DNA of 64,000 nucleotides from Pseudomonadota bacterium (lineage in GTDB: Bacteria > Pseudomonadota > Gammaproteobacteria > Burkholderiales > Gallionellaceae): positions 4,579 to 68,578 of the forward strand of contig JAJZSA010000003.1 in NCBI GenBank assembly GCA_021822115.1. The letters are read 5' to 3'. A program made the position numbers and the translations under genes. Positions 1 to 7,225 of the stretch are shown here, piece after piece; position 1 is the first letter of the stretch, and the number at the start of each line of letters is the position of its first letter. Under the pieces are notes generated by a model, which did not search any database, had not been told where the DNA came from, and saw only the letters and a program-made list of their open reading frames with translations.

Positions 1-42
1 TGATGGCCACGTACTGGATAAAGCCCACTTTGCGAGATAGAC

Positions 43-60
43 TGTTCCACAAATGGAACA
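43..60. promoter_or_regulatory. Inverted repeat spanning the LysR gene start codon
   Basis: Two perfect 7-bp arms (TGTTCCA at 43-49, TGGAACA at 54-60) are separated by CAAA. The ATG of the regulator gene (53) lies in the loop and right arm. A palindrome here could be an autoregulatory operator or an RNA hairpin masking the start; both ideas are inference. No Shine-Dalgarno sequence is visible upstream. Confidence 0.4.
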
Positions 61-955
61 AAAGAACCTATCCGCCGACGATATGCTGCTGTTCGCCACC
101 ATCGCCGACCAGGCGAGTCTGGTGCGCGCCGCCGCCGTGCTCGCCATGCCCAAAGCCACTGTCTCGCGCCGCCTGGGCAAGCTGGAAGAACGGCTCGGCC
201 AACGTCTGCTCATCCGTACCACTCGCCGCCTCACCCTCACCGAATTCGGACAGGAGTTCCTCGACCACTGCCGGCGCGTCACGGAAGAGATCACCGCCAC
301 TCAGGATTTCGTGCGCAGCCGCGATGCCCAGCCGCGCGGCAAGCTGCGGGTATCCATGCCGGAAGACTATGCGCGGCGCACCCTGTCGCGCGCACTGGCC
401 ACCTTCGCCGCCAGCTATCCCGAGATCGAACTGGAGCTCGACCTCAGTTCACGCCTGGTCGACCTGATCGGCGAACGTTTCGACCTCGCCATCCGCATGG
501 GCGAACTCGCCGACGATTCCACGCTGGTCGCGCGCAAACTGGACGTGCAGCACATCGCGCTCTACGCCAGCCCGATCTACCTCGCGCTGCACCCGGCCCC
601 GCAGCATCCCGACGAGCTGCATCGCCACACCTCGATACGCATGCTAGACCGCAATGGACAGGCACAGGGCTGGCGCCTCTCGCGCGGCAAGGAAACCTGG
701 GCAAGCGTGCCGCCCGGGCGCATGACCCTCAACTCCATCAGCGTCATCCAGCAACTACTGCTGGACGGTGCCGGCATCGGCATGCTGCCGGAACCATTCG
801 CCGAAGAAGATGTACGCCAGAAAAGGCTGGTACGCATCCTGCCCGACTGGCACTTCCCCTCGGTCACCGCCTGGGCGGTGATGCCCATGCGCCGCTTCAC
901 ACCGACCAAGACGCGGGTGTTCCTGGAACACCTGGCGCAAGCGCTGAAAGATTGA
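53..955 (+). CDS. LysR family transcriptional regulator
   Basis: A 300-residue protein of normal LysR length. An N-terminal winged helix-turn-helix occupies about residues 8-66 (the VLAMPKATVSRRLGKLEERLG stretch is the recognition region), followed by a periplasmic-binding-like effector domain from about residue 92. The form with a PRGKLRVSMP linker resembles the subgroup that regulates neighbouring oxidoreductases or efflux genes, but its usual divergent partner would lie left of the window. The ATG at 53 gives the usual spacing of about ten residues before the HTH. The start lies inside a palindrome and has no clear ribosome-binding site, so translation from a short or absent leader is possible. 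The effector and target are unknown. Confidence 0.9.
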   Translation: MEQKNLSADDMLLFATIADQASLVRAAAVLAMPKATVSRRLGKLEERLGQRLLIRTTRRLTLTEFGQEFLDHCRRVTEEITATQDFVRSRDAQPRGKLRVSMPEDYARRTLSRALATFAASYPEIELELDLSSRLVDLIGERFDLAIRMGELADDSTLVARKLDVQHIALYASPIYLALHPAPQHPDELHRHTSIRMLDRNGQAQGWRLSRGKETWASVPPGRMTLNSISVIQQLLLDGAGIGMLPEPFAEEDVRQKRLVRILPDWHFPSVTAWAVMPMRRFTPTKTRVFLEHLAQALKD

Positions 956-972
956 TACGCAGAACGAACAAA

Positions 973-1002
973 AGCCCCGCATCGCTGCGAGGCTTCGTTT
1001 TT
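973..1002 (+). terminator. Intrinsic terminator after the LysR gene
   Basis: A 9-bp stem (973-981 with 986-994, one mismatch) and a TCGC loop is followed by a T-rich tract ending in five T residues. On the reverse strand the same hairpin is followed by four T residues. It probably also ended the tRNA transcript before the mobile element separated it from that gene. Confidence 0.75.
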
Positions 1003-1003
1003 A

Positions 1004-1048
1004 TGGTGGGCCCTCCCGGACTTGAACCGGGGACCAAAGGATTATGAG
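1004..1048. other. Left attachment site: remnant of the tRNA 3' half
   Basis: These 45 bp are identical to 4936-4980, the part of the tRNA gene running from the start of the anticodon loop to the encoded CCA. Identity stops at 1049/4981. The remnant lacks the acceptor 5' strand and the D arm, so it cannot be a tRNA. It is the displaced original 3' end left by integration. Length and perfection of the repeat are seen directly; its role as an att site is inferred from the adjacent integrase gene at the far copy. Confidence 0.9.
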
Positions 1049-1185
1049 CCAACCCGACTTAATAGGGATGCGCGTTTAATCAATGCCTTGCATCACTCGC
1101 AATGAATGCAGGACAGCCACAGGAAGCGCATAAACATTGAGCGGTGTTTTTAACGTGGTTACGTTCTAGCTACAGAGGGGGTCAA

Positions 1186-1365
1186 ATGAAAATATTTCGC
1201 GTGGTGATTTTGGGATGGAGCAGGGTCTTGTCTTTTTTGCTTCGTTGGATGGTGCGTCTACACGTTCCGTCGGTGGTATTCGAGTTCGTATGCCTGTTGT
1301 TGTTTGTAAGGCCTACGGCGCGCCTTATGGGGCGATTTTTAGTGCCTTGTACTGGCGGTCGATGA
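1186..1365 (+). CDS. Small hydrophobic protein of the integrative element
   Basis: A 59-residue product with a strong purine-rich ribosome-binding site (AGAGGGGG, five bases before ATG 1186). It is rich in V, L, F and positive charge, with two hydrophobic stretches (about residues 5-19 and 27-40), so a membrane-associated protein is plausible. I do not recognise a family. It is the first gene after the left attachment site, upstream of the hairpin cluster and rep. Small membrane proteins in this position occur in filamentous phages, but size and hydrophobicity alone do not show a coat-protein role. Confidence 0.45.
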   Translation: MKIFRVVILGWSRVLSFLLRWMVRLHVPSVVFEFVCLLLFVRPTARLMGRFLVPCTGGR

Positions 1366-1379
1366 GCGCCCAGGGCGTA

Positions 1380-1741
1380 CCTCTGCACAGACATGCGCCG
1401 CCAGCCCGAGAGGGGTGGCGGGGTTTCGTGTGTCGTTTACAAGAGCATGTAGGAGCGTTTAGGCGGGTCGTCCCCGCCTGCGACGATGCGAGTGCGTCTA
1501 ACTCGTTGCATAAGTCTCACAATGGGTTCGCGGGTTCGTTGCGCCGCCGCGGTCTGGCGGGCCGGACTTGTACGGCACGGCGGGCCGCGCGAAGCGCGGC
1601 CGCTTAACTTGTAATACGGATACTTGAGAACCACGCAGCATGAAACGCAAGTTCGGTGCTGATTCGGAGATTATTGATAGATCAGGTTTGAAAGTATCAG
1701 CAGAAAAAAGTTGAGCCAGCAGGACGGCAATCCTCTGGCTC
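1380..1741. other. Hairpin-rich noncoding block, candidate replication origin
   Basis: The roughly 410 bp between the small hydrophobic gene and rep hold no convincing gene but several inverted repeats. These are CCGCCA/TGGCGG (1398-1403/1416-1421), a perfect 7-bp stem (1461-1467/1473-1479, loop TCGTC), a perfect 8-bp GC stem with a GAA loop (1583-1590/1594-1601) and a hairpin of 11 bp with one bulge (1713-1724/1731-1741) just before rep. AACTTG at 1606-1611 follows the 8-bp stem and recalls the start of the phiX174 nick region, a weak resemblance only. The position next to a HUH Rep suggests an origin; this is inference. Confidence 0.4.
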
Positions 1742-1777
1742 TGTCTCGGAAGTCATATTTGAAAGGAGCATTCCAAG

Positions 1778-2779
1778 ATGGGAAGGACATTACGTCAACG
1801 TTGGGACACAGTCAATGACTGCCCCTCAACTGCGCCAATTAATAGAACGCTGGAAGAAAAGCGGCGTAGGCAGGCTGAGGCCGTGCCGATTCCAGAATTT
1901 TGGGCGAAGGTGGTTCGACTTCCGCACGGACAAACTGAAGTCAGCGTTACACCTGCCAACAAGACAGCAATCATTAATCTTCGCATGGGGTTCAATCCCC
2001 TCCTTGACTGTCCGCGTAAACAGCGGACGCCAGAGGAACAAGCGGAACGCGATAAAGAAAACCGTGCGCGCGCAACAAAAAAAGCGCGGCAAAATGTCCG
2101 GTATCTGGTCAAGTCTATTGCTGCCGACCACATGCTTACATTTAGCTATCGTGAGAATGTGACGGATCGTGCAAAGGTGGCCGCAGACTGGAAAAGATTT
2201 GTTCGACTGTTCAGGAAGCGTCATCCTGATTGGCGTTATGTCACAGTTCGAGAGATCCAGGAGCGCGGCTCTTTTCATTTACATGTTGCCGTATCTGGAA
2301 AACAGGATATACGCTGGCTTTTGCGTTGTTGGTTGATTGCCATAGGACAGCCATTAGAGGATGTAAATACGTGGCTTGTAGGTGGCGCAAAACTCGCGGA
2401 AAGGTCTTTAGGTGCTGTTAATGTACAGGCTCCTAATCGGCGTTGGGGTGGCACACAGAGACAGTGGAAGCGCGACAAGCTGGCTGGTTATCTAACCAAA
2501 TATATTGGAAAGGAGTTTGAAGAGTCCGAAAAGTACTCTAAGAAGTATTGGCACTCGGACAATTGTGAGCACCCGATAGTTGAGCGATTCTGGTTGCGTG
2601 CAAAGGGGTTCGCGCAAGCCGTAGCAGAAGCTCATGACATAGTTTATTTTACTGGCGCAACCTCCATGAGCATGTGGGGCGATCATGCAGCGGGTGTTAT
2701 TTGGATTACGGGAGAGACTGCGCGTGATAGATTGGGGCAGTGCTCGAGCGGCAATATAGATGTAAATTTTGCTGATTAA
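1778..2779 (+). CDS. Rolling-circle replication initiator (two-tyrosine HUH endonuclease)
   Basis: A 333-residue protein. A LTFSYR strand near residue 120 is followed by the metal-binding HUH motif HLH at 167-169 (in RGSFHLHVAV) and by YLTKYIGK at 238-245. The spacing Y-x3-Y-x2-K matches the paired catalytic tyrosines of phiX174 gene A-like initiators. Such enzymes nick one strand at an origin, stay covalently attached and start rolling-circle synthesis. The N-terminal 110 residues are basic and probably bind DNA. AAAGGAG lies about ten bases before the ATG. No helicase domain follows, so a host helicase would be needed. The family assignment comes from motifs; whether it serves a phage satellite or a plasmid-like element is open. 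Confidence 0.75.
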   Translation: MGRTLRQRWDTVNDCPSTAPINRTLEEKRRRQAEAVPIPEFWAKVVRLPHGQTEVSVTPANKTAIINLRMGFNPLLDCPRKQRTPEEQAERDKENRARATKKARQNVRYLVKSIAADHMLTFSYRENVTDRAKVAADWKRFVRLFRKRHPDWRYVTVREIQERGSFHLHVAVSGKQDIRWLLRCWLIAIGQPLEDVNTWLVGGAKLAERSLGAVNVQAPNRRWGGTQRQWKRDKLAGYLTKYIGKEFEESEKYSKKYWHSDNCEHPIVERFWLRAKGFAQAVAEAHDIVYFTGATSMSMWGDHAAGVIWITGETARDRLGQCSSGNIDVNFAD

Positions 2780-2792
2780 ATGAGGGGGAAAT

Positions 2793-2954
2793 ATGCAATT
2801 CGAAGTTTGCTTTCTAAATGATCTGGATGATGAGTCTGAAGATTTCGATGCTCAGTTTATCGAAGCTCCTTCGTGGTTAATGGCACTACAAAAAGCTGAA
2901 GCGATGGCTCTTGCTAAGAAGAAGTATCTTGCCCAGTTGGTTCGACTTGAGTAG
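2793..2954 (+). CDS. Small acidic protein following rep
   Basis: A 53-residue product too short for usual gene cut-offs. It starts 13 bases after the rep stop with an excellent ribosome-binding site (GAGGGGGA, five bases before the ATG). The N-terminal half is very acidic (DLDDESEDFD) and the C-terminal half is a probable amphipathic helix ending in a basic patch (AKKKYLAQLV). Tight spacing suggests cotranscription with rep. Acidic partners encoded after replication initiators sometimes bind single-stranded DNA or control copy number, but no family is recognised. Its last 41 bases overlap the 3' end of the reverse-strand gene. Confidence 0.6.
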   Translation: MQFEVCFLNDLDDESEDFDAQFIEAPSWLMALQKAEAMALAKKKYLAQLVRLE

Positions 2955-3111
2955 ACATATTTCGCATTTTCTTGGCGCGAATTTTTTCTTCAACGCGATA
3001 TGCCTTTCGGTAAGCTTCGCGCCTAAATGTTGATGAGGATAGATTTGGCACATTGTCTAGCCATTCTTGCACCTCGTTTTCGGTAACTGGAATCTCGTCA
3101 AATAAATACAT
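2914..3111 (-). CDS. Small basic hypothetical protein on the reverse strand
   Basis: A 65-residue product, predicted helical and charged (FRREAYRKAYRVEEKIRAKK), with an acidic N-terminus and a WLDNVP segment. The residue mix looks like a real protein rather than an antisense shadow, since it overlaps another frame by only 41 bases. There is no clear ribosome-binding site before the ATG. It is the only reverse-strand gene in the element, placed opposite the rightward genes as a regulator often is. I do not recognise a family, and it could be spurious. Confidence 0.4.
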   Translation of the reverse strand: MYLFDEIPVTENEVQEWLDNVPNLSSSTFRREAYRKAYRVEEKIRAKKMRNMSTQVEPTGQDTSS

Positions 3112-3132
3112 CGGGGAAAGTGAGGAATTGAG

Positions 3133-3474
3133 ATGGTTGGTCTTAAATATTTTTCAATATACCCGTGTCTGCCTATACGCGCACCATCCAGCCTTTTTTA
3201 CCAGGATGAAAAGAATGAATTGTGTTTAAGTTCGAATGTTCGCCTTTGTGGAATGGCTAGGATGGCGCATATCGATTCCAGGCAATTAGCAGAACAGTTT
3301 GTTGAAGCTTGTTTACCAACTCTTCAAAAGCGCTACGGAAATGAAACAACTCTAGAAATTTTTGAGTGCATGGCCTCTGCAACCGATAGTCTTAAAGAGC
3401 GCATTAAGGTTGATTCGGAGATCATTCGCAAACGTATCGCCACTAATAATTTTTCCCCAAACAAAGCGCCTTGA
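3133..3474 (+). CDS. Hypothetical protein of the integrative element
   Basis: A 113-residue product from ATG 3133, which has GAGG seven bases upstream. The first forty residues look unlike coding sequence, so the true start may be ATG 3253, giving 73 residues starting MARMAHIDSRQL. The later part is a helical, charged sequence (QLAEQFVEACLPTLQKRYG) typical of small cytoplasmic proteins. With the later start there would be 141 bp of divergent promoter space between it and the reverse-strand gene. Function unknown; the gene lies between the rep block and the excision/integration block. Confidence 0.45.
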   Translation: MVGLKYFSIYPCLPIRAPSSLFYQDEKNELCLSSNVRLCGMARMAHIDSRQLAEQFVEACLPTLQKRYGNETTLEIFECMASATDSLKERIKVDSEIIRKRIATNNFSPNKAP

Positions 3475-3492
3475 TAATTGTTCTACGTGCTG

Positions 3493-3521
3493 TTGACACG
3501 CTTTAGTGTGTCGCATATATT
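3493..3521 (+). promoter_or_regulatory. Sigma-70 promoter with operator-like palindrome for the xis-int pair
   Basis: TTGACA (3493-3498), a 17-base spacer and TATATT (3516-3521) form a near-consensus promoter. An inverted repeat GACAC/GTGTC (3495-3499/3508-3512) overlaps the -35 and fills the spacer, so a repressor binding there would block polymerase. The 130-base leader to the next start codon is structured: a 9-bp stem at 3527-3550 with one G-U pair and a long inverted repeat GAGCCTTA/TAAGGCTC around 3554-3613. Confidence 0.65.
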
Positions 3522-3653
3522 TCATGCAGCCCGTAAAAGCACGGGTTGCCATTGAGCCTTAAGCGCCTGTTTTTCGTTTATTCATTTATTAAACGTAGGT
3601 TGCTAAGGCTCTTTTTCATTGTCCGGCTACCTACAAATATTTTGAGGTTGGCC

Positions 3654-3977
3654 ATGTCGGAAAACATTCACTCACAAGAAGCGACTCTTTCTCTCGAAGA
3701 GGCAGCCAAGTTTTTACACCTTCATCCTGTAACGCTTCAACGTAAAGCGAGGCGTGGCGATGTACCAGCAGCCAAGCCCGGTAAACGCTGGGTATTCCTT
3801 GAAAGTTCCCTAGTTGAATTTTTGCGCGCACAATACTCATCGCGAGTGATGCAGGGCGCACATGATGAGGTGAAGTTATGTCGCTCTACAAACGGAAAGA
3901 TTCTTCAGTCTGGTGGGTCAAGCTCCATCACGCCGGAAAAATCATACAGAAAAGCTCTGGGACTCCCGACAAGCTAA
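3654..3977 (+). CDS. Excisionase-like helix-turn-helix DNA-binding protein
   Basis: A 107-residue protein starting at the ATG with GAGG six bases upstream; the frame is open further upstream but without a credible start. Residues 11-60 form a MerR-like HTH_17 domain (LSLEEAAKFLHLHPVTLQRKARRGDVPAAKPGKR written in part), ending in the typical KRWVF wing and a SLVEFLRA helix. Proteins of this kind act as recombination directionality factors or bind att sites next to integrases. Its last 100 bases overlap the integrase gene in another frame, which is unusually long and suggests coupled expression. The C-terminal 40 residues are probably unstructured. Confidence 0.75.
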   Translation: MSENIHSQEATLSLEEAAKFLHLHPVTLQRKARRGDVPAAKPGKRWVFLESSLVEFLRAQYSSRVMQGAHDEVKLCRSTNGKILQSGGSSSITPEKSYRKALGLPTS

Positions 3978-4921
3978 AGGCTCAGGAATATCACGATAGA
4001 CTTCGTGCGTCCCTCTGGGAGCAGCAACGCTTGGGGGTTCGCCCGCGTTTTTCTTGGGAGCAGGCCGCAGGTCGTTGGCTCGACGAGACATCACATAAAG
4101 CAACTCATCATCAGGACATCGCAAAGCTCCGCTGGTTGCATCCGTATTTGGGTAGTCTGATGCTAGATGAAATCACTCTAGACGTTATTACTCGTCTACG
4201 TGAGGCACGTCTCAAAGATGTTGGTCGTTCGACCACTAATCGTTACCTCGCATTGATTCGGGCAATCCTTAAGCGTGCGGTAGATGAATGGGAGTGGCTG
4301 GATAGATCTCCCAAAGTGAAATTATTTAAGGAAGCCCAGGGGCGCATTCGCTTTATTACCCCTGAGCAGGTGCGGCGGTTGCTGCATGAGCTTCCTTCTC
4401 ATCAACGCGATATGGTTCTCTTTGCGTTACTGACTGGTTTAAGGCAATCCAATGTGGTTAAGTTGGAGTGGCCTCAAGTTAATTTGGAACTCGGGCACAT
4501 GTGGGTTAATTCTTCGGATTCTAAAAACCGCAAACCGATTTCTGTCCCCTTAAACCGAGAGGCGTTAGCCGTTTTGCATAGGCAGCTTGGTAAGCATCCA
4601 GCGCGTGTTTTTACTTTCGCGGGCAAGCCGATTTCAAACGCTAATACTCGGGCTTGGCGCAATGCTTTGCGGCGCGCCGGGATTGATGATTTTCGCTGGC
4701 ATGATCTGCGCCACACATGGGCAAGCTGGCATCGGATGAATGGGACTCCTACGCATGAACTGCAACAACTGGGCGGCTGGAAAACTGGTGCGATGGTTGA
4801 GCGCTATGCGCATCTTGCTCCCGACCACCTTGCTGCTGCGGCCTCTAGGCTTGATTCAATCGATATTGGTTACGATTCGGCTACGTTGCCAGAAAAAGAA
4901 AAAAGGCCTACGATGCCGTAG
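3878..4921 (+). CDS. Tyrosine recombinase/integrase
   Basis: A 347-residue phage-type integrase. An N-terminal arm-binding and SAM-like core-binding region covers about residues 1-150, then the catalytic domain. Catalytic residues are visible: R189 in TGLRQSN, the K near 216, H275-x-x-R278 in WHDLRHTWAS, W301 and the nucleophile Y310 in VERYAHL. GAGG lies nine bases before the ATG. It ends 14 bp before the intact tRNA, as expected for an enzyme that recombines element and host at the anticodon loop through the 3' end. The last dozen codons double as a terminator for the tRNA on the opposite strand. Confidence 0.93.
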   Translation: MSLYKRKDSSVWWVKLHHAGKIIQKSSGTPDKLKAQEYHDRLRASLWEQQRLGVRPRFSWEQAAGRWLDETSHKATHHQDIAKLRWLHPYLGSLMLDEITLDVITRLREARLKDVGRSTTNRYLALIRAILKRAVDEWEWLDRSPKVKLFKEAQGRIRFITPEQVRRLLHELPSHQRDMVLFALLTGLRQSNVVKLEWPQVNLELGHMWVNSSDSKNRKPISVPLNREALAVLHRQLGKHPARVFTFAGKPISNANTRAWRNALRRAGIDDFRWHDLRHTWASWHRMNGTPTHELQQLGGWKTGAMVERYAHLAPDHLAAAASRLDSIDIGYDSATLPEKEKRPTMP

Positions 4922-4926
4922 GCCTT
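4899..4926 (-). terminator. Intrinsic terminator for the tRNA, carried by the element
   Basis: Read on the reverse strand, a perfect 10-bp stem (4917-4926 with 4903-4912, four-base loop) starts nine bases after the tRNA CCA and is followed by T-rich sequence (six T, C, five T). On the forward strand the same bases encode the end of the integrase and have no T tract. The sequence is element-derived, so integration gave the tRNA gene a new terminator. Confidence 0.8.
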
Positions 4927-4935
4927 AGTCCTATT

Positions 4936-4980
4936 TGGTGGGCCCTCCCGGACTTGAACCGGGGACCAAAGGATTATGAG
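4936..4980. other. Right attachment site within the tRNA gene
   Basis: The 45-bp copy identical to 1004-1048. It begins at the first base of the anticodon loop and ends with CCA, so the element supplies the whole 3' part of the tRNA and restores the gene. Confidence 0.9.
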
Positions 4981-5012
4981 TCCTCTGCTCTAACCAACTG
5001 AGCTAAGGGCCC
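4936..5012 (-). tRNA. tRNA with CAU anticodon, probably tRNA-Ile2 (lysidine), possibly tRNA-Met
   Basis: A complete 77-base cloverleaf with encoded CCA: acceptor GGGCCC/GGGCCC, D arm, anticodon loop CUCAUAA, and a T arm with GGUUCAAGU. CAU-anticodon genes encode initiator Met, elongator Met or Ile2. The first base pair is G-C and the element-like CUUUGGUC variable region and C4-G69, C5-G68 pairs resemble tRNA-Ile2, whose C34 is changed to lysidine by TilS. This is a resemblance, not proof. Its 3' half comes from the integrated element. Confidence 0.88.
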
Positions 5013-5019
5013 GTGGGGT

Positions 5020-7062
<2,043 letters not shown>

Positions 7063-7126
7063 GCTCGGTTCCCAGAAATTGATGGATATTGCCCGTGACC
7101 GTCGGGTCGGTCACAAAAGGGCGCGG

Positions 7127-7156
7127 ATTATAGCAGATTCCCACAAATTTTCCGAA
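7127..7156 (-). promoter_or_regulatory. Promoter upstream of rpoD
   Basis: On the reverse strand TATAAT (7127-7132) is preceded by TGC and, 18 bases further, TTCGGA (7151-7156) as a weak -35. The start site would lie roughly 58 bases before the rpoD ATG. It allows rpoD expression separate from dnaG. Confidence 0.65.
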
Positions 7157-7225
7157 GGTTAGCTGCACTAGCACTGTGCGGCGCCACCTGCAATTTGCGT
7201 GCCTGCCCATGCTGCCGATGCAGCA

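Larger units (their letters stand above)
1004..4980. mobile_element. Integrative element with HUH Rep and tyrosine integrase, inserted in a tRNA gene
   Basis: The element is one repeat-to-repeat unit of 3932 bp, flanked by 45-bp perfect direct repeats. It encodes a small hydrophobic protein, a rolling-circle-type Rep, two or three tiny proteins, an excisionase-like HTH protein and a tyrosine recombinase ending 14 bp from the intact tRNA. No capsid, Zot-like ATPase, mobilization or toxin gene is evident. Base composition becomes clearly more AT-rich from about 1.6 to 4.9 kb than in the flanking core genes. It fits a satellite or plasmid-like element that excises, replicates as a circle and reintegrates. 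All copies of the key motifs look intact, so it may still be active. Confidence 0.85.

Noticed and set aside
1004..1048. A second tRNA gene
   Set aside because: Only the anticodon loop to CCA part is present; it is the attachment-site remnant.
1640..1714. A 24-codon frame (MKRKFGADSE start) between the hairpins and rep
   Set aside because: No ribosome-binding site and too short to judge.
1004..4980. A filamentous (inovirus) prophage
   Set aside because: The Rep and small hydrophobic protein fit, but no Zot-like ATPase, adsorption protein or coat-protein pair is present, so a full inovirus is not supported.
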